Shown: in pieces, positions 9,317 through 18,555 of the stretch
How the letters are laid out: each line of letters begins with the position of its first letter
How positions within the stretch are numbered: the stretch's first letter is position 1
Source of the DNA: Gemmatimonadota bacterium
Lineage (GTDB): Bacteria; Gemmatimonadota; Gemmatimonadetes; Longimicrobiales; Gaopeijiaceae
Direction of reading: 5' to 3'
Assembly: GCA_003567615.1 (NCBI GenBank)
Contig: PWZC01000297.1
Location: 1 to 41,307, forward strand
DNA length: 41,307 bases
Notes under the pieces: generated by a model
Database searches by the model: none
The model's input: the letters and a program-made list of their open reading frames with translations, nothing else
What the model was told of the DNA's origin: nothing
Program-made: the position numbers and the translations under genes

Positions 9317-12145
9317 CTACCATTCAGGGTTTCGGTCCCAGATCCTGAATCCAGCAAAACTGACAGACATGTCCTGGCCTGCGTGGTGGTTTCGATTCCG
9401 CCCCAGACTAACCCCCCAGATGCTACTAGCGGGGATATCCCAGGGGCCGCTGTCGGCGATCAACTCATCGTTTATCCAAACCCGATACACACCGTCTGCG
9501 ATACCTGGCGCAGAGGAGATCCTCATGTGTCTCCGCACTCTAAACCACTCTCCGTCCCAATATTGAGACGCACCTCCAACTCTGTAACGCCATGGCTCAG
9601 GCCCCGGCGTGCTACCCACCCAGGAGGTTCCCGAGTTTCCATTTAGAAGACTAAACCTGGCCGTTGTCCCAAATATTAAACCAAAAATTAACTTGTGGTC
9701 AGGGTTACCTGTACATTCCCATTCCGCCGGAGGTATAGTTGTCCAGTTCGGGGAATACTTGACCCAGTACTCGTCCCAGATCTCGGTCGCCCCACCGTCA
9801 GTAATCGGGCGTATATCGTAGTCGTATCCGATACTTGGCCCACCGCATCGGCCATCGCGTCCGCTCCCCCCCATGGCGGTCGCATCACGGAAGGTGAATC
9901 GGATGGCTTGCCCCCCGACCTCGGGAGGACTGTCATTCTCAAAGTCCATGTGCTCTTCGCCCCGGGGCCAGCCTCTAAGGCCCGGCAGACCATCCAGGTA
10001 CTCTGTGACCGAAGCGTAAGCCGCGAAGTTCTCCGAATGAAGCGGTGCCACCCCACTCGACGACGTGGTCCCCACCCCCACCGCCGCTGTTCCACTGAGG
10101 TCGCCGTACGCCGCCAGGACGGTTGCGGAGCCCTCCGCCTCGCCGGTTACCGTCCCATCGGTCGAGACCTTGGCAACCCGCGCATCCGACGAGGCCCAGG
10201 TCACGGGGCCCGCCGGTGTCATGACGTTGCCGTTGGCGTCCCGGAAGATGGCCGACGCCTGGCTCGACTGCCCGACCTCGAGACTCAGTGAACTCGGATC
10301 CACCACTAGCTGGGCCGGCTCCTGGGAGACGGTGAGGGTGATGGTGTCCGCGGCGACGCTCTCGCAGCACACCGGGGAGACCATGATCAGGGCCGTGCCT
10401 ACGCCCCGGGAAACGATCTTTCCTGCCTGACTCACGGTGGCAACTCCCTCGTTGGAGCTCTTCCAGCTGAATTCGACGTTCGGGACGCGCTGCCCGCTAG
10501 CGTCCCGGGCTTCGGCGCTGGCGACAACTTCGGACCCCAGGGCCGTGAAGGCAACGTGGCTGGGCGAGGCCTGCACCGACGTCACGATAGGCTCGTCCTC
10601 ACCGCCGCCGCCATTGTCGTCTTCAGACCCCCCCGACCCGGCCAGCGTTCCTGTTGCCACATTCGACAGGGGACTGACGTAGCTCCTCCCCTCAACAGAG
10701 TCCCACCGCCAGGCGACCAACTGGAAGTCCATTTGCGACCCCGGCGTCAACCCTTCCACGGTGCACTCCAGGGTGCGGCCGGGCTCCTGACCCTGGATCG
10801 GCCGCGCACAGCTTCCCTCGGTGGCTTTGGTGGCGCTTCCCCAGCCCCATCCGATGGGGTGAGGCGCGTACCGCACTTCATACGTTGCCGGTGCACCAAG
10901 TCCATCGTCGACCTCCGTAAACCGGAGGGTGGCTACAGCGGAGGTGGTGGCGATCACCGCCAGATCCGTGACTTGATCAGGCCTCGCGGGCTCCGGCTCG
11001 GGTTCTGGCTGTGGCTCGGGTTCTGGCTGCGGCTCCGGCTCCGGCTCGGGCTCGGGCTCCGGTTCGGGTTCTGGCTCCGGCTCCGGCTCGGGCTCGGGCT
11101 CGGGCTCCGGCTCCGGTTCGGGTTCTGGCTGTGGCTCGGGCTCCGGCTCCGGCTCCGGCTCCGGCTGTGGAGGAGGAGGCATCCGAATGGGGACCGACCC
11201 ACGTGCCCCCTTGAACGTCGCGAAAAGCTCCGCGTCACCTTCACCCTTCGCTTCTACCTCGCCCTCCGCCGAGACCGAGAGGATCGTCTCGTCCGAAACG
11301 GACCATACCACGTCTCCGTCGGTGGGAATCGAGTTCCCATACCGGTCGGTGACGGCAGCGGCGAACTGGGCCCGCTCGCCGATCTCAAGTTCCAGGGCGG
11401 TCGGTGTGAGCATCATCTGATCCGCTTCTCCCGGCTCGGCCAACGCCGTGAAGGAGAGCTGAACGCTGCTCAGCCCATCGACCCGCACGCGTGCCGTCTG
11501 CTCACCGGCCACGGACCCCAGGTGCCACTCGCCTTGCATCGTCCCATCACTCCCGGACGTGGCGGTGGCGGGCGTGAAGGTTCCGCCGCCCGAGGTGACC
11601 TCGAATATCAGGGGAACTCCGGCAATGGGATTTCCCCCGGCGCAGAGCACCTGTACCTGCACCGGCTCGGCCAACCACTCGCCCACCTGCCCAGGGAACG
11701 GATTGGACCGGACCAGGACGATCTGGGCCGGCGAACGCTCAGTCTCTACCAGGGCCGTGGCGGACGCTCCGGACGAGCGGGTCGCCGTCACCTCGGCGGC
11801 TCCTGACCTCCGCGCCTCCGCGATTCCTCGCCGGACCCGAACCGTATGGGAATCCGAACTCTCCCAGGTCAACTGGTCGTTGGGAAGGATCGCTCCCTGA
11901 TCGTCCGTGGCCTGAAACTCGAAGCTGCCACCGACCTCCAGAAGCACCGATGTCTCAGAAAGGTGGATCCCAGAGCTCTGTCGCTCCACCGGGTTATCAT
12001 ACCAATTGCAGCCGGACAGGATGAGCAGTAAGAGCGACAGGAGTACAAACGGGAAAAGAGATCCCTCCCGCATCGCGGTCGATGGACCTCCTCTGCAGAT
12101 ATTCCGTTGACCCGAGCGGGTCGGAGACAACCGTGTCGTGTTCAT
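9317..12145 (-). CDS. Large secreted lipoprotein: Ig-like (Big_2/Big_1-type) domains, Pro-Glu linker, FN3 domain, C-terminal polysaccharide-lyase/lectin-like jelly-roll domain
   Basis: Start [12 protein letters not shown] (cat 12143-12145) or [22 protein letters not shown] (12073, lipobox LSGC); several LxxGxSxxFxAxxxDxxG...W.SSD...VSxxGxVxAxxxGxAxVxA repeats; (PE)n; FN3 [15 protein letters not shown]...YEVRYAP; C-terminus [18 protein letters not shown]...[13 protein letters not shown]...[16 protein letters not shown]. Confidence 0.85.
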   Translation of the reverse strand: MNTTRLSPTRSGQRNICRGGPSTAMREGSLFPFVLLSLLLLILSGCNWYDNPVERQSSGIHLSETSVLLEVGGSFEFQATDDQGAILPNDQLTWESSDSHTVRVRRGIAEARRSGAAEVTATRSSGASATALVETERSPAQIVLVRSNPFPGQVGEWLAEPVQVQVLCAGGNPIAGVPLIFEVTSGGGTFTPATATSGSDGTMQGEWHLGSVAGEQTARVRVDGLSSVQLSFTALAEPGEADQMMLTPTALELEIGERAQFAAAVTDRYGNSIPTDGDVVWSVSDETILSVSAEGEVEAKGEGDAELFATFKGARGSVPIRMPPPPQPEPEPEPEPEPQPEPEPEPEPEPEPEPEPEPEPEPEPEPEPEPEPQPEPEPQPEPEPEPARPDQVTDLAVIATTSAVATLRFTEVDDGLGAPATYEVRYAPHPIGWGWGSATKATEGSCARPIQGQEPGRTLECTVEGLTPGSQMDFQLVAWRWDSVEGRSYVSPLSNVATGTLAGSGGSEDDNGGGGEDEPIVTSVQASPSHVAFTALGSEVVASAEARDASGQRVPNVEFSWKSSNEGVATVSQAGKIVSRGVGTALIMVSPVCCESVAADTITLTVSQEPAQLVVDPSSLSLEVGQSSQASAIFRDANGNVMTPAGPVTWASSDARVAKVSTDGTVTGEAEGSATVLAAYGDLSGTAAVGVGTTSSSGVAPLHSENFAAYASVTEYLDGLPGLRGWPRGEEHMDFENDSPPEVGGQAIRFTFRDATAMGGSGRDGRCGGPSIGYDYDIRPITDGGATEIWDEYWVKYSPNWTTIPPAEWECTGNPDHKLIFGLIFGTTARFSLLNGNSGTSWVGSTPGPEPWRYRVGGASQYWDGEWFRVRRHMRISSAPGIADGVYRVWINDELIADSGPWDIPASSIWGVSLGRNRNHHAGQDMSVSFAGFRIWDRNPEW
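10985..11172 (-). repeat. Hexanucleotide-type low-complexity repeat encoding (PE)n / (PQPE)n
   Basis: Run of ggctcc/ggctcg/ggttct units on + strand; minus strand encodes [23 protein letters not shown]... Confidence 0.9.
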
Positions 12146-13107
12146 GATTCCATCCTCGTCGATTCGGGCTCGAGCCCCCGAAGGAGCCGAATCCATCCGT
12201 GGTGTGGATCGAGGAAGGCGGAAGTTGAACACGTGCCGCCAGCCCCGATCGGATTTCTCCGTTCGAGCCACTGGCGGCCCGGCTGGCGTGACGCCGGATT
12301 CGGCGAGGTAGCCCCGAAGCTCTGCGGCCCCGCCTTTCGGCGAGTGTGCTCTGAGCAGTGACGGTTGTTTGGGACCCTCGTCGTGCCGGGTCCGATGGAG
12401 GAAGGCGAATCGCTCACGAAGCCCGCTGGGCCGATTACGTTTCGACCTTCCGTGGCTGAGGAGTTTGCACGACTTGTTCCGAAGTGTGTGGAGAGCGAAG
12501 AGTGGCTTAACCACGGGGACTTTTGCCTTGAGGAACGATGAATAGGGATGCCAGAGGGTTCCGCGTCTCAGGCGATGTGCAAGAGATCTTGCGAGACGCG
12601 TGGGGGAGCCGGCTGAACACCTGTTGGGGAACACGAGGCGCAGCCATGGGCAAGAGGAATACCAGATCTGGATCCGTCGACGCCGGATGAACGGGTCCCG
12701 AATCGGCCACAGCCGGCTCCGAAGCCGGAGCCTCGCTCCTGCAAGTCATTCATCGGAAACACCCTACAGGATTACCGATCCGCCCTTGACGGAGATTTGC
12801 ATCAGCGCAGGACGGCGCTACCAGGAGCCTCGACGAGGCGGGCCGACCTCCCTCCAGGGGCGCTCAGAGGAAGCCATGCAGGTATTTTTTTTCCAGGGGG
12901 GGGAGAAAACATGTGGGGGGGGCCGGGTGAAGGAGGAACCGGTCGCAATCCGATTCACGTGGTACTGGATCGATGTGCCCCACCGGCACAAATTGTGCTT
13001 CGATAGATAGGTGACGGGGTGCGCTGGTATCACCCCAACCGTGCGGCCATGACCAGACTACTCAGGGTGCGAGCCCCCCTCATTGAGGGAAACGAACGGA
13101 GCGAGGA

Positions 13108-14208
13108 GTGAACGAAACGACCCGTCAAATCGCCGGGCTGACCCTGGATGTCCCGGGAGTGAACTGGATCCTGCGGCGGCGCACCCGCTCCCTCGGGATC
13201 GTGTTCATGCTCCACCGCATGGCCTGCCCGGAGTTGGGCACCGGTGGTCATCGAGCAGAAGATCTCCGCGCCTTCCTCTCCTACCTCCGACGGCGGAAGA
13301 TCCGCGTCGTTCCCGTCTGTCAGATGATCCGGGAAGCTCGTGCCGGTGGAATGGACCGCGGCGGCCCCCTCGTCTCCTTCACCCTCGACGACGGATACCA
13401 GGACCAGGCCGTCATCGCCGCCCCCATCTTCAGGGAATTCGGGGTTCCGGCCACCCTCTTTCCCGTCACCGAGTTCTTGGACGGGGCACGCTGGATGTGG
13501 TGGGACCGGCTCAGCCTTCTCTTCTCCGAGGCCCCCTCCGGAACGTATCGCCTCCCGCTGCCTGGAGGCGGCCCCGAATCCGTGACACTGGACTCGAGCC
13601 AAGCCAGGACACAACACCGACAGCGCTTCGAATGGCTGTTCAAGTCGTTTCCGGCAAAGGAGCGGGACGAACTTCTGGTCCGCTGGCAGGACGAACTCCG
13701 GGTAGCGCTTCCCGACAAGCCACCGGAACGCTTCGCTCCCATGACCTGGGATCAGGCGAGGGACTGCGAGGCCATGGGGATCACCATCGGGCCCCACACG
13801 GTGACCCATCCCATCCTGTCGCGGGAATCGACGGAGCAGGTGCGGTGGGAGATGGCCGAATCGTGGCGGCGCCTTCAGAAGGAGGTATCTGCCCCGGTGC
13901 CGGTCTACTGCTATTCCAACGGCACGCCTCGGGATTTCGGACGACGTGAGATGAAGATTGCCGGCGAACTCGGGCTGGAAGGAGCGCTTTCCACCATTGC
14001 CGGCTACCTCCGGCTAGCCCCTCCGCCCCATGGGGACGCCGTGGATCCGGAGGCGCACTTCGCCCTCCCTCGATACAGCCTGCCCGGGGACATGCCGGGG
14101 TTCAAAAGGGTGGTGACCGGCCTCGCACCCGGACTCATCCACCGGATTCCCGCAGCTCCGGAGTCATGGGAGCCGCGCCGGGAGGGGAGCCTGTCGTCAA
14201 GAGCGTAG
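13108..14208 (+). CDS. Polysaccharide deacetylase family protein (NodB-like)
   Basis: GIVFMLHRMACPE; SFTLDDGYQDQAVIAAPIFREFGVPATLFPVTEFLDG; IGPHTVTHPILSRES. Confidence 0.92.
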   Translation: MNETTRQIAGLTLDVPGVNWILRRRTRSLGIVFMLHRMACPELGTGGHRAEDLRAFLSYLRRRKIRVVPVCQMIREARAGGMDRGGPLVSFTLDDGYQDQAVIAAPIFREFGVPATLFPVTEFLDGARWMWWDRLSLLFSEAPSGTYRLPLPGGGPESVTLDSSQARTQHRQRFEWLFKSFPAKERDELLVRWQDELRVALPDKPPERFAPMTWDQARDCEAMGITIGPHTVTHPILSRESTEQVRWEMAESWRRLQKEVSAPVPVYCYSNGTPRDFGRREMKIAGELGLEGALSTIAGYLRLAPPPHGDAVDPEAHFALPRYSLPGDMPGFKRVVTGLAPGLIHRIPAAPESWEPRREGSLSSRA

Positions 14209-15565
14209 CCGCCCGACGGGCCAGACAGTCGTAGCGGATGCTCTCGGGAAGTGGGATGCGGTCGACCTCCGAATCCCAGATCCGCTCGAGGGCGCGGGCG
14301 ACGCTGTCGGGATCCGCCGGATCAGCCACATCGGCCCCGACCCGGCGGGCCGCCGCTGCCGTGGCACTCCCTTCCTCCGTGATGGCCAGCGTCGGGATAC
14401 CCAGCCCCACCGACTCGAACAACTTCGCCGGCACCTGAAGCCCCTGATCCTGCGCCAGGACCACGGCCAGAGCCGAGCTGGACAGGATGGCCAGGGCCTC
14501 GTCACGGGGGACCCGCCCCGGTCGGTCGATCACGCCGTCAAGAGGGCCTTCAGCGGCGCGCGCGAGCTCTTCATCATGGGGCGCATTCACCGGCCCGACG
14601 AACCGGAGGCGGAAACCCTCCCGAGCCTCCGGCCGGCGGCCCAGGAAACGCACGACCCCATCCACCACCGGCTTGGGATCCCGCCCGATATAGAGGCTGC
14701 CCACATGGACCACGTCGAAGGTCCGGCTCCTGGACCGTCGATTCCCCTCGGCCTCCTGCGGATCCACACCATTGGAGAGCCAGTGGACCGAAACCCCTGG
14801 GAAGTCGGCCCGGAACCGATCCCGGAACTCCGGCGTGGTGGTGAGGACGCTGAACACCTCCTTCAGACACCACTTCTCGAGGGAAAGCATCAAGCGAGCG
14901 GTGAACGCCGTCGCGGCCTGGTGGCTGGCCCAGGGGTCCCGGTAGTCCATGAACCAGCGAATTCCCCGGTTGGTCGTGGACGAAGCTCGACGTTGTTCGG
15001 CCCGGACGCCGGCCAAGCGGACACTCACGTGGGCGGCGTGGGGTGGACCCGAACTGACAATGATGTCCGGGCGAAAGTCCTTCACCTCCTGCCGAATGGC
15101 CCGGGCCGCAGGGCGGATCCACCCTCTCGCCTCATCGGGAAAAGCGAGAAGTGCACCGACTTCTCTCCTGAGCGTGCCGAATATGGCCGGGATCGGGAAC
15201 CCATCGGCCTGCTCCTCGGCCCCGTCGTCTGCCCCCCGCCGCCGCCGGACGAGGCCGGCCAGACGTCCCGATCCCGGCGACGCCTTCCAAGCCTTGTACC
15301 GCGTGTCCAGCGTCCGATCCGTGGGCACGTGCCGGACCTGGATGGAGGTGGGGGTTTCTTCGGACGGACGAAAGGCGGAAATCACCCGGATCTCCCATCC
15401 CATATCCGCCAGATACCGGGTCAGAGCCCCCCAGCGGAGGGCCCCCACGCCGGGCCCGGGAGGAAAGTGATACGAGACCACGAGGAGGCGGGTCCCGGCG
15501 GTCTCAGACAGGAAATCCATGTCGTTCCTACGGAGTCCAGGGTGACCGTCGGGAAATTCGGCCAT
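14135..15565 (-). CDS. GT4-like glycosyltransferase
   Basis: RLLVVSYHFPPGPGVGALRWGALTRYLADMGWEIRVIS...DYRDPWASH...WLSNGVDPQEAEG...FDVVHVGSLYIGRDPK...AKLFESVGLGIPTLAI. Starts 1 bp after the upstream gene's stop. Confidence 0.88.
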   Translation of the reverse strand: MAEFPDGHPGLRRNDMDFLSETAGTRLLVVSYHFPPGPGVGALRWGALTRYLADMGWEIRVISAFRPSEETPTSIQVRHVPTDRTLDTRYKAWKASPGSGRLAGLVRRRRGADDGAEEQADGFPIPAIFGTLRREVGALLAFPDEARGWIRPAARAIRQEVKDFRPDIIVSSGPPHAAHVSVRLAGVRAEQRRASSTTNRGIRWFMDYRDPWASHQAATAFTARLMLSLEKWCLKEVFSVLTTTPEFRDRFRADFPGVSVHWLSNGVDPQEAEGNRRSRSRTFDVVHVGSLYIGRDPKPVVDGVVRFLGRRPEAREGFRLRFVGPVNAPHDEELARAAEGPLDGVIDRPGRVPRDEALAILSSSALAVVLAQDQGLQVPAKLFESVGLGIPTLAITEEGSATAAAARRVGADVADPADPDSVARALERIWDSEVDRIPLPESIRYDCLARRAATLLTTGSPPGAAPMTPELRESGG

Positions 15566-15566
15566 G

Positions 15567-17258
15567 TCACGACTTCCTCTGCCGAAACCAACCCAGGGCG
15601 CGGCGGCCCACGGCCTTCTTTACCGCATTTCGAATCCGGCGTCGACGTACGGCCTTCTTCATGGCGGGCGAGTCTCCCACTGGCACGGCCAGGAGGGTGG
15701 GTCCCTCCCGACCCAGCGCAGCGGTCAGTGCCTCTGAGATGGTCTCGACCCAGGCAAACTCCACCCCGACGGCTTCCGCAAGAGCCTCCGGATCCAGGGC
15801 GGGAAGGTCGACCCCGCTGACATGCCCGAATTCCCTCTGCTGCTGAACGCGGATCTGGTTGAGATGTCCGTCGACGAAGACGACGACCGGGAGACAGATG
15901 CGCAGATGGGCGGCAGTGGCCAGCTCGAGGCCGTTCATGGCCAGACTGCCGTCACCCACCAGGCCCACCACCGGATCGGACGGATTCGCCAGCTTGGCCC
16001 CCATGGCGGCCGGCAAACCGAAGCCCATGGATTGGAAGTCGCTGGGCAGGAGCAGACCGCCGGGGCGCAGGACATCGAAGTACCGCCGGGTCAGGATCTG
16101 GTGGAGTCCGGTGTCGGTGACGAGGCGACCGGACTCGGGCAGCGCCTTCCGGAGGTCGGTGAAGAACTCCTCGGCACTCCCCTGGGCGATGCGCGGCTCG
16201 GTGGGTGAGCCGCCGGGCCACCGCAGGGTGCGTCGTGCCTCGTCCAACTCCGCCGGGTCCCATTGGGAGGGAGCGAGCCGGCCCCAGGGCGCCACGTCGG
16301 CCCACTCCTCGATCCGGGCCACGATCCCGGGAATCCCGTACGCCGCTCCGCAGTTCTCCGGCGCTGCGTCCACTTGGAGGGCCGTGGAGGGATCCAATGG
16401 GAGCCCATGTCCTGCCGACCCGTTGTGACCCAGTCGGGCCCCCAGTACCAGGACGAGGTCGGCTCGTTGGAGGAGGTGCTTGGCGGCGGCGTGGCCCCCG
16501 CGGCAGGGATCGAAGGGCATGCTGAGGGGGTGGCTCTCCGCGAGGATACCCCGACCGGACGGGGTCGCCATGACCGGAATCCGCAGTTCCTCGGCCAGGC
16601 GCCGGATGATCGGCGCCGAGGTCAGTGCCCCCTGACCCACATAGAGCAGTGGTCGAGAGGCCTCCGTCAGTCGTAGCCAGGCCAGGGACACATCGTGGTT
16701 CCCGCCTCCACCCGCCTCCACCGGCGCCTCCGGGATCGCTGCCGCCTCTCCCGTCGTACCCGAGAGGGCCACGATGACGGGCCCCGGTTCCCCTCCAACG
16801 GCCAAGGCATGGGCCTCTTCCAGGACCGGTCCGATCTCTTCGAGGCTACGAACGGTGAAGAACCCCTTCGCCAGGGCCGATCCCACCGTCCGCTGAGGAA
16901 TCGCCTGCAGCTCGAACCGGGACCGGGGCCCCTCCGGTTCAGCCAGCGTCAGGTGAAGGAGGGCGGCGGAGTCGGCCCGGGCCTCCGCCACACCGGTGAG
17001 TGCCCAGGTGAAGCCCGGTCCCGGGATGGTCGCCAGGGCGGCCACGCGCCCGCTGCTCCGGAAGTACGCTCCGGCCATGAAGGCCGCCGAGAGCTCGCTG
17101 GTGGGGACGATGCTCGTCAGCGCAGAGGTCCGGATCGCTTCATAGAGAGGGACGGTCTGGGTCCCGGGAAGGCCGAAGACGTGGGTGATCCCGAGCTTCT
17201 CCAGTACCTGGCAGACACGAGCGGCGCCTTCGACGCCGGCGGGAGGTTCAGGGGTCAA
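15567..17258 (-). CDS. Thiamine-diphosphate-dependent enzyme (acetolactate synthase large-subunit-like)
   Basis: Likely TTG start (17258) in a TTGA overlap with the upstream gene; LEKLGITHVFGLPGTQTVPLYEAI; IVPTSELSAAFMAGAYFRSSG (catalytic Glu position); VGLVGDGSLAMNGLELATAAHLRICLPVVVFVDGHLNQI. The ORF-track start at 17585 is upstream overlap. Confidence 0.87.
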   Translation of the reverse strand: MTPEPPAGVEGAARVCQVLEKLGITHVFGLPGTQTVPLYEAIRTSALTSIVPTSELSAAFMAGAYFRSSGRVAALATIPGPGFTWALTGVAEARADSAALLHLTLAEPEGPRSRFELQAIPQRTVGSALAKGFFTVRSLEEIGPVLEEAHALAVGGEPGPVIVALSGTTGEAAAIPEAPVEAGGGGNHDVSLAWLRLTEASRPLLYVGQGALTSAPIIRRLAEELRIPVMATPSGRGILAESHPLSMPFDPCRGGHAAAKHLLQRADLVLVLGARLGHNGSAGHGLPLDPSTALQVDAAPENCGAAYGIPGIVARIEEWADVAPWGRLAPSQWDPAELDEARRTLRWPGGSPTEPRIAQGSAEEFFTDLRKALPESGRLVTDTGLHQILTRRYFDVLRPGGLLLPSDFQSMGFGLPAAMGAKLANPSDPVVGLVGDGSLAMNGLELATAAHLRICLPVVVFVDGHLNQIRVQQQREFGHVSGVDLPALDPEALAEAVGVEFAWVETISEALTAALGREGPTLLAVPVGDSPAMKKAVRRRRIRNAVKKAVGRRALGWFRQRKS

Positions 17259-18445
17259 CGGCGGACCATCTCCGTAGCGGGGCGAAAGGGCGAACGCCGG
17301 GTCACCCGCCGTGCAAACATCCGAAGTGGCGGGACGGCGGGCCAGGGATCGGACCAGTTGAAGAGCGGATGCTGAGCGCCGAGCCAGGCCCGGAAGCCCG
17401 GTGGAACCAACGGGTGCCCTCCCACGCCGGGGTCCTCCCGACAGGCATGGATGTCGTAGTAAGGGTAGACCAGGCGTGCGTCCACCTCGTACTCGAAGGA
17501 CCGGGGCACCGGCTCGCCCAGGGCATCCCGATACGCCATGGTGCAGACATCCACCCCGCACCGCGCCGTGTACTCTACGTACCACCAGGCCCGGGAGTTG
17601 ACCTCAATGAGCTTGAACAAACCATCTCGGGGATCCCGTTTGAACTCGGTGCTGAAGATTCCGCGGTAACCCAGGTCCCCCAGGAGGAGCTTCAGGGCAG
17701 CCAGCGCCTCGTCCACCTCCTTGGGCGGCACCGTGATCATGAGCGAACTGTTCCCGAAGTCCGAGGGGTACATACGGAGCCGCTGCCGGGCCAGAGCCCC
17801 GGTGAGAGCCCCGTTCCGGTCGATGAACCCGTCCACGAAGTAGTGGAGGGAACCCGGCCCCGGGATATACTGCTGCAAGAGGAGCTCGAACCCGGCGGAC
17901 TGCAATTCGGCGATACGGTCCGCCGCCTGTTCCCGCGACGAGATCCAGATTCCCTTGACACCAAAGCGAGCGAAGAATCGCTGGGAATCACGAGGTTTCA
18001 GGAAGGCCGACTCCAGGCGGTGGTCCGGGAGGGAATCCAAGGTCTCCGGACCCTCCACGCGAAGTGTGAAGGGATGGGGAACACCCAGCGCCTCCAGGCG
18101 GTCGGCAAGGTGCGCCTTGTCCACCAGGGTATCGATCACCTCTGAGGGGGCTATGCTGGCGGGAAAGCGCCGACTCCATTCGGCCGATGCATCGGACACC
18201 TGTCGGGCCCAGTCGTCGGAGCATGGGATGAGCACGGCACGCTCCATGGCCACCGACTGTAGGACGTCGGCGAGAACCCCCGGTCTGGCCGGAACGGTGT
18301 CGAGGGGCGCCGGTCGATACCAACGGGACCGCGCCTCCAGTCCAGGACGGATATCGTAGATGAACGCCGGAATGCCTGCCCGTCGGAGGGTGCGGATAAC
18401 CCCCAACGCGGTCAGGCCACTTCCCAGAACCAGGGCTGGAACCAT
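17255..18445 (-). CDS. ATP-grasp family ligase (carboxylate-amine ligase-like)
   Basis: MVPALVLGSGLTALGVIRTLRRAGIPAFIYD; DKAHLADRLEALGVPHPFTL; SAFLKPRDSQRFF; LLLQQYIPGPGSLHYFVDGFIDRNG; GIFSTEFKRDPRDGLFKLIEVNSRAWW (ATP-grasp metal-binding E/N). Confidence 0.85.
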   Translation of the reverse strand: MVPALVLGSGLTALGVIRTLRRAGIPAFIYDIRPGLEARSRWYRPAPLDTVPARPGVLADVLQSVAMERAVLIPCSDDWARQVSDASAEWSRRFPASIAPSEVIDTLVDKAHLADRLEALGVPHPFTLRVEGPETLDSLPDHRLESAFLKPRDSQRFFARFGVKGIWISSREQAADRIAELQSAGFELLLQQYIPGPGSLHYFVDGFIDRNGALTGALARQRLRMYPSDFGNSSLMITVPPKEVDEALAALKLLLGDLGYRGIFSTEFKRDPRDGLFKLIEVNSRAWWYVEYTARCGVDVCTMAYRDALGEPVPRSFEYEVDARLVYPYYDIHACREDPGVGGHPLVPPGFRAWLGAQHPLFNWSDPWPAVPPLRMFARRVTRRSPFRPATEMVRR

Positions 18446-18555
18446 CGATCTCGGTCCTCGATTCACGGTAGGCGGTGGTGGCCCCGTTCGAAGCTCGGGG
18501 CCCACGGCACGGAACTGGCTATTCGACTTCCACCACTCCCGTAGATCCCACGCAG

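Noticed and set aside
10985-11172. Possible CRISPR-like or non-coding tandem array
   Set aside because: No unique spacers; it is an in-frame Pro-Glu coding repeat.
10556-11806. 416-aa + strand ORF with LRLRLGFW repeats
   Set aside because: Antisense of the Pro-Glu repeat and Ig domains of the 9317-12145 lipoprotein.
14576-15820. 414-aa + strand ORF
   Set aside because: Antisense to GT4 and ThDP genes that have clear family motifs.
17259-17585. N-terminal extension of the ThDP enzyme in the ORF track
   Set aside because: Overlaps the ATP-grasp coding sequence and has R/G/P-rich non-native composition; TTG at 17258 fits the domain start.
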